From: Lysinibacillus parviboronicapiens
Lineage (GTDB): Bacteria; Bacillota; Bacilli; Bacillales_A; Planococcaceae
Assembly: GCF_003049575.1 (NCBI RefSeq)
Contig: NZ_PYWI01000008.1
Coordinates: forward strand, 1-64,000
Length of the DNA stretch: 64,000 nucleotides
Reading direction: 5' to 3'
In this document: positions 15,748 to 25,260 of the stretch, piece after piece
How the letters are laid out: each line of letters begins with the position of its first letter
Numbering within the stretch: the first letter of the stretch is position 1
Program-made: the position numbers and the translations under genes
Notes under the pieces: generated by a model
The model's input: only the letters and a program-made list of their open reading frames with translations
Told to the model about the DNA's origin: nothing
The model's database searches: none

Positions 15748-16041
15748 TTAATAGCCATCATCAAGTAAAAATCCTAGTACGCCAAAGCCTACTATTAAGA
15801 CTATGTATAAAGCAATCGCGATCAGCGCCCATACTAAAGCTGATTTCGCCGCTTTAGGCTTATTGTCCTTCCATAAAAAATACATAATAAACCCTATAAG
15901 TGGGGTACAACAAACGGAAAGGATGTTAATCGTAACATTGGCTTCGTCAACTTCTGGTTGTGTTTTATGTACACGAACACCACATTTTGGACAAATTTCT
16001 GCTTGTACTGCAATTTCCTCACCACAGTGTGGACAAAACAT
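15748..16041 (-). CDS. Zinc-ribbon membrane protein
   Basis: The 97-residue product starts MFCPHCGEEI and continues EICPKCGVRV, two CxxC knuckles of a zinc ribbon, then two hydrophobic helices (about 38-57 and 66-92) with the loop KDNKPKAAKSALVW. This is a common Bacillales small-protein layout (zinc ribbon plus DUF4870-like helices); function unknown. AGGAGG lies 7 nt before the ATG. A 48-codon membrane ORF ends 21 nt upstream on the same strand. Confidence 0.75.
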   Translation of the reverse strand: MFCPHCGEEIAVQAEICPKCGVRVHKTQPEVDEANVTINILSVCCTPLIGFIMYFLWKDNKPKAAKSALVWALIAIALYIVLIVGFGVLGFLLDDGY

Positions 16042-16062
16042 AATTATTCCTCCTAAAGATAA

Positions 16063-16209
16063 TTAAAAAAACTGCCATTTTCCTACTAGTTTTCCCTCGT
16101 AGTGCTTTTTCCCGACTAAATAAGCATCAATTATTATTAGTAAACCAACGATAACGAGTTCAATTCCAAATGGCCATTTACTAATAAACCTAAATATTTT
16201 TGATAACAT
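16063..16209 (-). CDS. Small single-helix membrane protein (hypothetical)
   Basis: An open frame of 48 codons, MLSKIFRFISKWPFGIELV then a hydrophobic helix ending LLIIIDAYLVGKKHYEGK. One transmembrane segment with positive flanks on both sides. It lies 21 nt upstream of the zinc-ribbon gene. The ATG has no well-spaced ribosome binding site (AAAGG directly abuts it), so it may not be translated. Confidence 0.35.
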   Translation of the reverse strand: MLSKIFRFISKWPFGIELVIVGLLIIIDAYLVGKKHYEGKLVGKWQFF

Positions 16210-16284
16210 CCTTTTATTAGCTTATTTAGCAAAAACCATGAGTAGTCATCGGCAAATGAGCCACTGAATTGATGATGAGTGTTG

Positions 16285-16500
16285 CGGAATTATTTCTTCA
16301 TGGCATCAGGCGGCAAATTACTAGAATCACCATTTGCCGAGTTCTTATTAACAACCCTGTGATTCTCTTTGGCGATGAACTAACCGGTGCTTTAAATACA
16401 AAAGCAACAATTGACATGATGAATATTTTAACAGATATCAATCAGTTAGGAACGACCATTATGCTGGTGACACAGCCTGCAAAGTTGCTGCTAAAACAGA
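16285..16500 (+). pseudogene. ABC transporter ATP-binding remnant (MacB/LolD type)
   Basis: The frame reads ICRVLINNPVILFGDELTG, ALNTKATIDMMNILTDIN and GTTIMLVTQ, which corresponds to the Walker B and D-loop region (LFADEPTGALD) of MacB/LolD-type ATPases. The Walker A half and the C-terminus are missing, the signature motif is corrupted, and the Walker B Pro is replaced (DELTG). A decayed fragment. Confidence 0.6.
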
Positions 16501-16526
16501 GGGTAGCCTTATGGCATTAAGCACAT

Positions 16527-16586
16527 CAAAAAACCACCTTTATATAGTAGTAGTGAAAGTATCCTACACTAAATATAGGTGGTTGT
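16527..16586 (-). terminator. Rho-independent terminator of the multicopper oxidase gene
   Basis: AAACCACCTTTATAT (from 16531) pairs with AATATAGGTGGTT (16572-16584). On the minus strand the stem is followed by TTTTTTG. Confidence 0.7.
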
Positions 16587-16623
16587 TATTTGTTTGTAAT
16601 GAAAAAAATCGTATTTTCTGTTA

Positions 16624-18492
16624 TTAACGTCGTCTTCTGCGCCTTCTATTGGGCCTCGGACGAGGACGGAGCCTGTTGGACGGGAGCATCGGTTGGGTTA
16701 GAGGACGAACCTGATCATCTTCTTGAGCATCCGTATCTTGCACGTCATCTTCATGTAGGACATCATCGTCTTGCATTGCAGAATGCTCTTCAGCAGAGTG
16801 TTGTGTTTGTTTGGTTGAGGACGCGATGTTGTGCGTATTATTTAATAGTGGGGTTGTTTGCTGGGGGGTGTTTGTGACAGTAGTCGTGCTTTGATGTTGT
16901 TCCGAAGTATGCTGTGTTTCGGCATGGGGCTGTTGAACAGGGTGAACATCTTTCATGACAAGTATTGGACGCATCATATCATGGTCCTCGTGTTCAAGGA
17001 AATGGCAATGCCACATGTAATGCCCGATATGATCTTTCCAATGCATAATAATTTTTGTTACTTTGCCTGCGTCAGCTTTTACGGTATCTTTCCAACCTTG
17101 TTCATAGTCATGAGGCTCTTCAGGAGGTCCTGTAAATTCAAGCTTGCCTTCGCTTTGGTATAGTTCAACATCAAAGGGCCGTCGTTCTAGAATTTTAAAT
17201 TGAATGAGATGGATATGAATAGGATGGATAAAGGGCGTGGTATTAATAAAATTCCATACTTCAATAGTGTCTCGTGCTGGCTTTTCAGTAGCAGGGTCAT
17301 GGTACATGCGATTATTTAGTAATAACATTGGCCTGCCAAAATCATCTGTAGTAGCGCTAAGTGGCAGGTTACGCTCGATATGCGCATGATGCGGATGCAA
17401 ATCCATCGATACAGCCAGCCTCTCGGGTATATCACTGGTATCCTCACATTGCAGTGGGAGATTAACATTAAATTTCATAATCATACTTGTATGCTCATCT
17501 ATAAAATCTGTATCAGTATTGAGTAATGTAATTTCCTGTCTTGCACAATCTGTAAAATCTATGACGACATCTGTGCGCTCTGTAGGTAATAACTCGACAA
17601 ACTGAATTTCACGAGGGGCTGTTAAAAAGCCACCATCCGTACCGAGTTGAATCATTGACTGTTCATTTGAAAGGCTGATGACAAAGCCTCTTCTATTGGC
17701 ACCATTAAGTATACGAAATCTGTATTTCCGAGGCTCGACATTTAAGTAAGGCCAGACCTTACCATTGACAACAATTGTATTACCGACAAATCCTGGTGTA
17801 ATCGAAGGGTCTACGGGAACAGGGAATGTTGGCGCGTCGGGATAAAACAGAGAGCCGTCTTGATTAAACGTTTTATCTTGGATTAATAGCGGGAATTCAT
17901 AATCCCCACAAGGTAAGTTGGAGCGTTCTTCTAGTGTATCTCGAAGCAAGTAAAAACCAGCAAGCCCTGCATACACATTTAATCGCGTTAATGCCATCGC
18001 ATGGTCATGATACCACATCGTTGTTCCGGGTTGATGATTGGTATATTCATGTATTTCTTTCGTAAATTTGGGTCCTGTGTGAATAAAATCTTTCGTGTAC
18101 CAAGCTTCTGGATGTCCATCACTTTCCCAATCTACATTTGCCCCATGTAAATGAGTAACAGTTCTTACCTCCTGTGAATCATTAGCGGCATGAAGGGTGA
18201 CATCTACTGGTAAAAAATGTTTGTTCGGTAGTTGGTTTTTATATTTAACATAGATGGTTTTGTCTTTTGAAGCCTCGATGGTTGGCCCAGGATAGAGTCC
18301 GTTATATCCCCATATGGTTGACAGTGGAAAACGCTTATGGAAACGATGCTCGGCTGCCATCATCTGTAATTCATAATACTCTCTCCTTGGTTGGCCACTA
18401 CAGTATTTTGGTTTCGCAATCGCTGGCTTCGGTAGCTCATCTACAAATTTAGGAATAGAAGCTGGATCAGAAGGATTCACTTTTTTATACAA
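16624..18492 (-). CDS. CotA-like multicopper oxidase (laccase) with Arg-rich C-terminal tail
   Basis: The 622-residue product has all four copper motifs: HLHGANVDW, WYHDHAM, HPIHIHLIQF and HYMWHCHFLEHEDHDMMRP (type 1 copper ligands with axial Met). It belongs to the CotA/bilirubin-oxidase group, which oxidises phenols or bilirubin with oxygen; CotA is an outer spore-coat pigment enzyme. Usual length is about 510. Here about 110 extra residues follow, rich in His, Gln, Thr, Glu and Asp and ending PRPRPNRRRRRRR, as in some spore coat proteins. No signal peptide. TTG start; the upstream site (AGGGA) is weak. Coat location is inference. Confidence 0.85.
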   Translation of the reverse strand: MYKKVNPSDPASIPKFVDELPKPAIAKPKYCSGQPRREYYELQMMAAEHRFHKRFPLSTIWGYNGLYPGPTIEASKDKTIYVKYKNQLPNKHFLPVDVTLHAANDSQEVRTVTHLHGANVDWESDGHPEAWYTKDFIHTGPKFTKEIHEYTNHQPGTTMWYHDHAMALTRLNVYAGLAGFYLLRDTLEERSNLPCGDYEFPLLIQDKTFNQDGSLFYPDAPTFPVPVDPSITPGFVGNTIVVNGKVWPYLNVEPRKYRFRILNGANRRGFVISLSNEQSMIQLGTDGGFLTAPREIQFVELLPTERTDVVIDFTDCARQEITLLNTDTDFIDEHTSMIMKFNVNLPLQCEDTSDIPERLAVSMDLHPHHAHIERNLPLSATTDDFGRPMLLLNNRMYHDPATEKPARDTIEVWNFINTTPFIHPIHIHLIQFKILERRPFDVELYQSEGKLEFTGPPEEPHDYEQGWKDTVKADAGKVTKIIMHWKDHIGHYMWHCHFLEHEDHDMMRPILVMKDVHPVQQPHAETQHTSEQHQSTTTVTNTPQQTTPLLNNTHNIASSTKQTQHSAEEHSAMQDDDVLHEDDVQDTDAQEDDQVRPLTQPMLPSNRLRPRPRPNRRRRRRR

Positions 18493-18692
18493 GTCATCAC
18501 GTCCCTTATTTTTTTACATAGATAAATACACAATCCATTACATCATATGGGTGAAAATAATAAGAAACTAGGACAAAAATGGAAGTAATTGTGCTAATAT
18601 ATAAAAAAATATCGAAGTGCAAAAATTCTTATAATGGATTGGGAACTATTTGTCGAGAGGGAACGTTTCTTTCGTACTAAGAAGGGGTGGGC

Positions 18693-18914
18693 AATGAGCA
18701 GGCAATTTTTCGTAAATCGGCAAGATGACAATGGAGTGACTTTTCACGTTGGCAATCAGCTTGCTGATGTTATTTTTCATCAAGTACAAAGCTTTGATGC
18801 CTTACCACACATATTGCAGAAACTGTACCGAGCTATCATCTGGTGACGGTGAGCGGTAATTTATGGGATGTCTTAGAAAAGAAGGACGAGGATATCGACT
18901 TGGCTTATAATTGA
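18693..18914 (+). pseudogene. Hypothetical small protein, frameshifted
   Basis: An ATG with AAGGGGTGG upstream opens MSRQFFVNRQDDNGVTFHVG ... DALPHIL. At about 18812 a missing base would join it to AETVPSYHLVTVSGNLWDVL ... DIDLAYN in another frame, which ends at TGA 18914. The joined product would be about 74 residues. I do not recognise it. It lies between the oxidase and the TPR-GGDEF gene. Confidence 0.35.
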
Positions 18915-18987
18915 TAGATAGCTTATTCACTACGCTAAGATATAGTAGAAATAAAGAAAATTCTAGGCATAGAGAAGTGGTGATTAG

Positions 18988-20409
18988 TTGGAATTAACAT
19001 TAGATGAATTAAATAAAACGATCATGGAAATGCGCACGAAAGGACTTTTGTCAGAAGCCTTAGTTCTTGCAAAACAAGGTTTATTGGTTGCTATAGAGAA
19101 TGGTAATTATGGCCATGGGTTGGATTTATACTATCAAAAAATATTAATTCATCATGCTTTTGGTGATACATTAAGTATGGTGAATCTCATTGATGAGTAC
19201 GAAGGATGTTGTCAAAAGTATGGCACAGCAAAAGATATCATGCATTTTTACCTCGTGATGTCGTTAATATATGATTTGGTGGGTGTTCACGAGAAGACGG
19301 TGGAAATGACCAAAAAGTCAATTGAGTATGCTACGGAGCTAAAGGATTTAGTCATGCTTGTACGTTGTCATAATAATCTCTGTTATCTTGAAGTGGAAAA
19401 GGGAAGTTACAGCGAGGCGATGCAAGCAGGACTTTTAGCGATTGCATACAATAAAGAATTGGTTAAGGTCGAACCAGAATTGGCGAAATTACAAGAAATT
19501 CGCATCAATAATAACATAGCGGACGTTTATATTTGGGAAGGGGATTTTGACACTGCCCAAGCATTGCTAGATAGTTCGCTGAGTTCCGTGCTTGTTCATA
19601 ATCATAAACGTGAAAAGGTAGCAGCTTTGTTTGGCTATGGCTTTTTATATGAAAAACAGCACAAACTTGAAGAGGCAGTGGTCTATTATCAGCAAGCGAT
19701 TGAGCTTGCACAATCTTATGGCGATAAACCCATATTAAAGAAAGTGATGCGCATGCTTTTACATGTGCTCTATGAATTAGATCGCCGTGATGAAATTTTT
19801 GAAGTGCAACGAGCTTATATCGACCTCACGGAAAAAATGAGTGCCGATAATTTGCTTCAACAGGTGATGTATTTAGAGTTTAATCAACAAAAGGAAAAGT
19901 TGGAGAAAAAGGCGCTATATGATCCATTAACAGGGGTGCTGAACCGCCACTTTATAGATTCTGATTTACATGAATGGATACAAGGAGCGCAAAATTGCCA
20001 ACTCTTTGTAGGGATCATCGTACTCGATATCGACTATTTTAAAACATATAATGATCGGCATGGCCATTTATTTGGCGATATGATTTTACAGCTTCTTGCC
20101 TCAGGCTTAAGAGATTTTTTACTGCAGCAGGACGCCGAGATTATTCGCTATGGTGGCGATGAATTCATCATCTGCATCCGCAACAAAGATGGGGCAGCTA
20201 TAAACAGGCTTGTGATGGATTTGCACGCTTATATTTTGACATTAGCGCTTGATTACGATAATGAACGTTATCCTATCAAGGTAAGCATGGGCGCTTGTAT
20301 CAATGATCAAAAAAATTATGACTTTAAAAATCTATTTGAGCTAGCCGATCGTAGCTTGTATAGAGCCAAAAATGATGGACGGGCGACCTATGTTATTAGT
20401 GAGCTATGA
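18988..20409 (+). CDS. TPR-repeat diguanylate cyclase
   Basis: The 473-residue cytoplasmic protein has helical TPR-like repeats over about residues 1-290 (for example EKVAALFGYGFLYEKQHKLE) followed by a GGDEF domain with intact RYGGDEF at 389-393 and the YDPLTGVLNRHF entry motif. It should make cyclic di-GMP from GTP. The inhibitory I-site RxxD five residues before GGDEF is absent (LQQD), so product feedback there is unlikely. The TPR part probably binds a protein or peptide signal. TTG start after GTGGTG. A terminator follows, so it is monocistronic. Confidence 0.85.
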   Translation: MELTLDELNKTIMEMRTKGLLSEALVLAKQGLLVAIENGNYGHGLDLYYQKILIHHAFGDTLSMVNLIDEYEGCCQKYGTAKDIMHFYLVMSLIYDLVGVHEKTVEMTKKSIEYATELKDLVMLVRCHNNLCYLEVEKGSYSEAMQAGLLAIAYNKELVKVEPELAKLQEIRINNNIADVYIWEGDFDTAQALLDSSLSSVLVHNHKREKVAALFGYGFLYEKQHKLEEAVVYYQQAIELAQSYGDKPILKKVMRMLLHVLYELDRRDEIFEVQRAYIDLTEKMSADNLLQQVMYLEFNQQKEKLEKKALYDPLTGVLNRHFIDSDLHEWIQGAQNCQLFVGIIVLDIDYFKTYNDRHGHLFGDMILQLLASGLRDFLLQQDAEIIRYGGDEFIICIRNKDGAAINRLVMDLHAYILTLALDYDNERYPIKVSMGACINDQKNYDFKNLFELADRSLYRAKNDGRATYVISEL

Positions 20410-20444
20410 ATGGAATGAGGCTAACGATCGGATCATTGATTTTA

Positions 20445-20479
20445 CATTCCTATTTGCAAAGGTGAATAGGAATTTTTTA
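20445..20479 (+). terminator. Rho-independent terminator
   Basis: ATTCCTATT (20445-20453) pairs with AATAGGAAT (20465-20473), followed by a T run. Confidence 0.75.
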
Positions 20480-20646
20480 CGTAACAGGGCTATCTTTTTT
20501 CGTAAAAAAGCGGAAAATTAAATTGGTTGCTCGAATCATTTGAAAACGTTGTTCTATCAACGTACAATATATAAAATTAGGAAACACGACAGCGCATAAT
20601 TGGTGTATAATGTTGTGGTATGAGGAAAGAAAGCAGGTTGACAAAA

Positions 20647-20748
20647 ATGGTAAGCAAAATGAAAGTAAATGCAGTTATAGACACACAAAAACATCATGCA
20701 CTCTTAGTGAGGAATATACTAGGTGTGGGACATAAGGTGAATAGATGA
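20647..20748 (+). CDS. Small ORF overlapping tseB (hypothetical)
   Basis: A 33-codon frame, MVSKMKVNAVIDTQKHHALL ..., whose TGA overlaps the tseB ATG as ATGA, an arrangement typical of translational coupling. In B. subtilis the position before ypmB is held by ypmA, but the sequence here does not look like YpmA. The ribosome binding site (AGCAGG, 9 nt away) is weak. Could be a leader peptide or chance. Confidence 0.3.
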   Translation: MVSKMKVNAVIDTQKHHALLVRNILGVGHKVNR

Positions 20749-21227
20749 AAAACTGGCTGATTTTCATTTCTGTCTTTATGGTTTCCTTGTCACTTGTAAT
20801 AAGTATTTTAGTACTCTGGAAAGCCGAGGCTCCGTTCCGTTCAATTGAAGAGCAGGCTGAACAGTTGGCCCTCGAAGCCAAAGCCCTCGCAGTTGTTTCG
20901 GAGTCCTACACATATAATGGCAAAAATTCGTATGTCACTGTGTTCGGGGTAGACGAAAATGGTGAAAAAAAGGCCGTCTTTGTTCCGACGAATCTAGAAG
21001 AGGATTCCATTCAGGAAGTGTTTTTGAAAGATGGCATTACGGAAAAACAAGCATTATCGGTTTTTAAAGATGAAGGAAATGTACAAAAGGTACTACATAT
21101 GAAATTAGGTTATGAGGAGCCCGGGGTTGTTTGGGAAATTACGTACGTCAATAACCACGATAAGCTCAACTATGTCTATATTTTGTTTGAGGACGGCGAC
21201 TGGGTGAAGCGCATTAAGAACTTATAA
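20745..21227 (+). CDS. tseB: Cell wall elongation regulator TseB (YpmB)
   Basis: A 160-residue protein with one N-terminal membrane anchor (about residues 5-24) and an outside domain of the DUF5590/PepSY-like fold. In B. subtilis the orthologue YpmB/TseB sits directly before aspB and modulates the elongation penicillin-binding protein PBP2A. Order and length match. AAGGTG lies 5 nt before the ATG. aspB begins 16 nt downstream. Confidence 0.8.
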   Translation: MKNWLIFISVFMVSLSLVISILVLWKAEAPFRSIEEQAEQLALEAKALAVVSESYTYNGKNSYVTVFGVDENGEKKAVFVPTNLEEDSIQEVFLKDGITEKQALSVFKDEGNVQKVLHMKLGYEEPGVVWEITYVNNHDKLNYVYILFEDGDWVKRIKNL

Positions 21228-21243
21228 GAGGAGTAGATTCCGT

Positions 21244-22437
21244 ATGAAAAAACTATTAGCAAACCGTGTAAATACTTTAACACCATCTTCAACTTTAGCA
21301 ATTACTGCGAAAGCGAAAGAATTAAAAGAACAAGGCATCGACGTAATTGGTTTAGGAGCTGGTGAGCCAGATTTCAACACACCTCGTAATATTTTAGACG
21401 CTGCCATTGAGTCAATGGAAAAGGGCCTCACAAAATATACACCAGCTGGCGGTCTACCAGTGCTTAAAAAAGCAATCATCGACAAACTACAACGCGACAA
21501 CAGCCTTACATACAATCCGAATGAAATCATCGTAGGCGTTGGTGCAAAACATATTTTGTACACGTTATTCCAAGTTATTTTAAACGAAGGCGATGAAGTG
21601 ATTATCCCAATCCCATATTGGGTTTCTTACCCTGAGCAAGTAAAATTGGCAGGCGGTGTACCAGTTTATGTGGAAGGTACGCGTGAACAACACTATAAAA
21701 TTACTGCAGCTCAATTACGTGCGGCTATAACAGATAAAACAAAAGCAGTCATCATTAACTCGCCAAGTAATCCTTCTGGTATGATTTATTCTCGTGAAGA
21801 GCTAGCAGAATTGGCTGCTGTTGCAGAAGAAAAAGATATTTTAATCGTGTCAGATGAAATTTATGAGAAGCTTGTATACAATGGTATAGAGCATTTTTCA
21901 ATTGCTGAATTATCTGAAGCAGTGAAAGCACGTACAATCGTAGTAAATGGTGTAGCAAAATCGCATTCGATGACAGGCTGGCGTATTGGGTATGCAGCAG
22001 GTAATGCAGACATTATTAAACCAATGACTGACCTTGCTTCACACTCTACATCAAACGCAACGACAACCGCACAATATGCAACAGTGGAAGCTTATAACGG
22101 ACCTCAAAACACTGTAGAAGAAATGCGTCAAGCATTCGAATCACGTCTTGAGAAAATCTATCCACAGCTAAGTGCAATTCCTGGCTTTAAGGTCTTGAAA
22201 CCACAAGGTGCATTCTACCTATTGCCAGACGTTGCAGAAGCTATGGCTCATACTGGCTATGATTCAGTAGATGCATTTGCTGCGGATATTTTAACAGAAG
22301 CAAACGTAGCGGTAATTCCGGGTTCTGGTTTTGGTACACCAACTACAATGCGATTATCTTATGCTACATCTTTAGAATTATTAGAAGAGGCAGTCCGTCG
22401 AATTGATGCATTTGTAAAATCAAAATGGCAAGACTAA
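21244..22437 (+). CDS. aspB: Aspartate aminotransferase (class I, PLP-dependent)
   Basis: The 397-residue product converts oxaloacetate and glutamate to aspartate and 2-oxoglutarate. It shows [39 protein letters not shown] and the PLP-lysine Lys239 in [14 protein letters not shown]. Length fits the subgroup I-gamma enzymes. AGAGGAG precedes the ATG. It sits between tseB and asnS as in B. subtilis, so aspartate synthesis is coupled to Asn-tRNA charging genes. Confidence 0.93.
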   Translation: MKKLLANRVNTLTPSSTLAITAKAKELKEQGIDVIGLGAGEPDFNTPRNILDAAIESMEKGLTKYTPAGGLPVLKKAIIDKLQRDNSLTYNPNEIIVGVGAKHILYTLFQVILNEGDEVIIPIPYWVSYPEQVKLAGGVPVYVEGTREQHYKITAAQLRAAITDKTKAVIINSPSNPSGMIYSREELAELAAVAEEKDILIVSDEIYEKLVYNGIEHFSIAELSEAVKARTIVVNGVAKSHSMTGWRIGYAAGNADIIKPMTDLASHSTSNATTTAQYATVEAYNGPQNTVEEMRQAFESRLEKIYPQLSAIPGFKVLKPQGAFYLLPDVAEAMAHTGYDSVDAFAADILTEANVAVIPGSGFGTPTTMRLSYATSLELLEEAVRRIDAFVKSKWQD

Positions 22438-22465
22438 TCCTTCTAACCAACTTTGGAGGATATCT

Positions 22466-23761
22466 ATGAAAAAAATTATGATTCAAGATATGCCACAGCA
22501 TATCGGTCAAACAGTCAAGCTAGGTGCTTGGTTATCTAACAAACGTTCAAGTGGTAAAATTGCCTTCTTACAGTTACGCGATGGCTCAGGCTTTGTGCAG
22601 GGTGTAGTTGTTAAGGAAGAGGTAGGCGAAGAAATTTTTGCCATTGCCAAAGGAATGACACAAGAAACTTCTATGTATGTTACTGGCGAGGTGAAAGCAG
22701 ATGAGCGTTCAAGCTTTGGCTGTGAACTTGCTGTAACAGGTATTGAGGTTTTACATGCGGCAACAGATTTCCCAATCACGCCAAAAGAGCACGGTCCTGA
22801 GTTTTTAATGGATAACCGTCACTTATGGTTGCGTTCGCGTAAGCAACACGCGGTTATGAAAATTCGTAATGAAATCATCCGTGCCACATACGAGTTTTTC
22901 AACAACAATGGCTTTACAAAAATGGACCCACCAATTTTGACTGGTTCAGCTCCTGAAGGTACTTCTGAGCTCTTTGCGACAAAATATTTCGATGAAGATG
23001 CCTACCTATCTCAATCAGGTCAGCTTTACATGGAAGCGGCTGCGATGGCGTTAGGAAAAGTATTCTCATTCGGTCCAACATTCCGTGCTGAAAAGTCTAA
23101 AACACGTCGTCACTTAATCGAATTTTGGATGATTGAGCCGGAAATGGCATTTGTGGAGTTTGAAGAAAATTTAGAAGTACAAGAACAATATGTAGAGCAT
23201 ATCGTGCAATCTGTTCTGGCAAACTGCAAATTAGAATTGGAACGACTTGGCCGTGATACATCGACACTCGAAAATATCAAAGCGCCATTCCCTCGTATTT
23301 CTTACGATGATGCCATTAAACTATTACACGAACAAGGTTTTGACGATATTGAGTGGGGCGATGACTTCGGTGCACCACATGAAACGGCTATTGCCAATTC
23401 TTTTGATAAGCCTGTATTCATCACATGCTACCCAGTAGGCATCAAACCGTTCTATATGCAACCACACCCAGATCGTGATGACGTTGTTTTATGTGCGGAT
23501 TTAATCGCACCGGAAGGCTACGGTGAAATCATCGGTGGTTCTGAGCGTATCCATGATTACGATTTATTAAAATCTCGTCTTGCAGAGCATAATTTATCAT
23601 TAGATGCTTATGCATGGTATTTAGAGCTGCGTAAACAAGGTTCTGTTCCGCATTCTGGCTTTGGTCTAGGATTAGAAAGAACGGTGGCTTGGATTTCAGG
23701 TACGGAGCATATCCGTGAAACAATTCCATTCCCACGTTTATTAAACCGTCTATACCCATAA
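22466..23761 (+). CDS. asnS: Asparaginyl-tRNA synthetase
   Basis: The 431-residue class II synthetase attaches Asn to tRNA-Asn. An N-terminal OB-fold anticodon-binding domain (about 17-100; [16 protein letters not shown]) is followed by the catalytic domain: [11 protein letters not shown], motif 2 [12 protein letters not shown] and motif 3 [10 protein letters not shown]. The AEKSKT and [11 protein letters not shown] segments fit AsnRS rather than AspRS. TTTGGAGG lies before the ATG. A terminator follows. Confidence 0.95.
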   Translation: MKKIMIQDMPQHIGQTVKLGAWLSNKRSSGKIAFLQLRDGSGFVQGVVVKEEVGEEIFAIAKGMTQETSMYVTGEVKADERSSFGCELAVTGIEVLHAATDFPITPKEHGPEFLMDNRHLWLRSRKQHAVMKIRNEIIRATYEFFNNNGFTKMDPPILTGSAPEGTSELFATKYFDEDAYLSQSGQLYMEAAAMALGKVFSFGPTFRAEKSKTRRHLIEFWMIEPEMAFVEFEENLEVQEQYVEHIVQSVLANCKLELERLGRDTSTLENIKAPFPRISYDDAIKLLHEQGFDDIEWGDDFGAPHETAIANSFDKPVFITCYPVGIKPFYMQPHPDRDDVVLCADLIAPEGYGEIIGGSERIHDYDLLKSRLAEHNLSLDAYAWYLELRKQGSVPHSGFGLGLERTVAWISGTEHIRETIPFPRLLNRLYP

Positions 23762-23791
23762 GCGGTTGGCAACAAACTAAAAACAATTTAA

Positions 23792-23825
23792 AAGTCGCGT
23801 AGTGAAATGTCTACGCGGCTTTTCT
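23792..23825 (+). terminator. Rho-independent terminator after asnS
   Basis: AAGTCGCGTAG (23792-23802) pairs with CTACGCGGCTT (23811-23821), ending in TTTTCT; a short T run, so partial readthrough to dnaD is possible. Confidence 0.65.
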
Positions 23826-23855
23826 ACTTAATTAGAAAGAAGGAGTCATGTCTAC

Positions 23856-24584
23856 ATGAGCACAAATAATAATCGACTCCGTACATGGACTGAGCAGAGA
23901 ACGATTCAAATTCCTCAGCTTTTTTTTCAGTTTTATAAGGAGTTAAACATAGAGGATGAAGAGGCCTTGATTGTCGTGCACTTACTTGCTTTTCATATCG
24001 AGGGCAATGAATTCCCTACACCGAATGATTTGATGAGCCGCCTAACAATGCCAAGTGATGCTATTTCATCACGGCTACAGCGCTTAATGCAAAAGGGCTT
24101 CCTCGAAATTACACGCGATGTTGATGCAGGTGGCAAAATATACGAAAAATATTCGGTCTACCCACTGTGGGAGCGCATCATGCAAATCATTGAAATGAGG
24201 GAACAAAAAAAATCAGCGACTACCCTTCAACAAGAAGAAGGCGAGTTATTCCGTTTGTTCGAAGAGGAAATGGGGCGTCTTTTATCTCCTTTAGAGCTTG
24301 AAAAAATCGGTTCTTGGCTAGATGAAGATAAACACAGTCCAGCACTTATTAAAGAGGCGCTCAAGGAAGCGGTGTTTGCTAGCAAACTGAGTATTCGATA
24401 TATTGACCGTATTTTATTGGAGTGGAAAAAGAAAAATATTAACACGCCACAAGCGGCACAAAAGCAGGGGGAACAGTTCCGTGAAAAGCAAAGCTTTAAC
24501 AGACCACCAGCCCGTTCAACACAGCAAGAGATACAGTCGACAAACAAAGTAGCTTTTTATAATTGGTTAGAAGAAAGAGAATAG
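23856..24584 (+). CDS. dnaD: DNA replication initiation protein DnaD
   Basis: The 242-residue protein has the N-terminal winged-helix DDBH1 domain (about 10-115) and the C-terminal DDBH2 domain (about 130-200; FEEEMGRLLSPLELEKIGSW, then SIRYIDRILLEWKKKNI), followed by a polar tail. DnaD works with DnaB and DnaI to load the replicative helicase at origins and in restart. It lies between asnS and nth as in B. subtilis. An AAGGAG site is 12 nt from the ATG; an ATG closer to it has an immediate stop. Confidence 0.92.
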   Translation: MSTNNNRLRTWTEQRTIQIPQLFFQFYKELNIEDEEALIVVHLLAFHIEGNEFPTPNDLMSRLTMPSDAISSRLQRLMQKGFLEITRDVDAGGKIYEKYSVYPLWERIMQIIEMREQKKSATTLQQEEGELFRLFEEEMGRLLSPLELEKIGSWLDEDKHSPALIKEALKEAVFASKLSIRYIDRILLEWKKKNINTPQAAQKQGEQFREKQSFNRPPARSTQQEIQSTNKVAFYNWLEERE

Positions 24585-24597
24585 GGGGCTTCGAGGC

Positions 24598-25260
24598 ATG
24601 TTAACGAAAAAACAATGGGAGCATTGTCTAGCAGAGATGGACCGAATGTTTCCCGAGGCACATTGTGAGCTTGTTCATGACAATCCATTTGAGCTAACAA
24701 TTGCAACCTTATTATCCGCACAGTGTACGGATGTACTTGTCAATAAAGTAACGAAAACCTTGTTTCAAAAATATAAAAAGCCAGAGGACTATTTAGCCGT
24801 ACCTTTAGAGGAGCTACAACAGGATATTCGCTCGATCGGCTTATATCGCAATAAGGCAAAAAATATTCAAGCACTGTGTGAACGTCTGCTTGTTGAATAC
24901 GGTGGGGAAATCCCTGCAAGCCGAGAAGCATTAGTGACATTGCCAGGTGTAGGTCGTAAAACTGCCAATGTAGTGTTGTCCGTAGCCTTTGACGTACCTG
25001 CACTTGCTGTGGATACTCATGTGGAGCGCGTTTCTAAGCGACTAGGATTGTGCCGCTGGAAGGATTCCGTGCTAGAGGTTGAGGAAACAATTATGAAAAA
25101 AACGCCAATGAATAAATGGTCGAAAACCCATCATCAGCTGATTTTCTTCGGACGTTATCATTGTAAGGCACAAAATCCCGGCTGCCATACATGTCCATTA
25201 TTGGGCGAGTGCCGCGAAGGTCAAAAGCGATTGAAAAAAGGGCTGGTGAAGGAAGCGTGA
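24598..25260 (+). CDS. nth: Endonuclease III
   Basis: The 220-residue DNA glycosylase/AP lyase removes oxidised pyrimidines. It has the helix-hairpin-helix LPGVGRKTANVV with the catalytic Lys, the catalytic Asp in VDTHVERVSKRL, and the C-terminal [4Fe-4S] motif CKAQNPGCHTCPLLGEC (CX6CX2CX5C). Start ATG 13 nt after the dnaD stop. The downstream ypoC-like gene overlaps its end. Confidence 0.95.
   Translation: MLTKKQWEHCLAEMDRMFPEAHCELVHDNPFELTIATLLSAQCTDVLVNKVTKTLFQKYKKPEDYLAVPLEELQQDIRSIGLYRNKAKNIQALCERLLVEYGGEIPASREALVTLPGVGRKTANVVLSVAFDVPALAVDTHVERVSKRLGLCRWKDSVLEVEETIMKKTPMNKWSKTHHQLIFFGRYHCKAQNPGCHTCPLLGECREGQKRLKKGLVKEA

Noticed and set aside
16590-17163. Frames antisense to the multicopper oxidase gene
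   Set aside because: They mirror the oxidase tail and copper motifs; codon pattern and motifs support the minus-strand gene only.
18500-18560. SigK promoter for the multicopper oxidase
   Set aside because: CATATGATG on the minus strand with AC upstream is near the SigK pattern but differs at a key -10 position; not strong enough to list.
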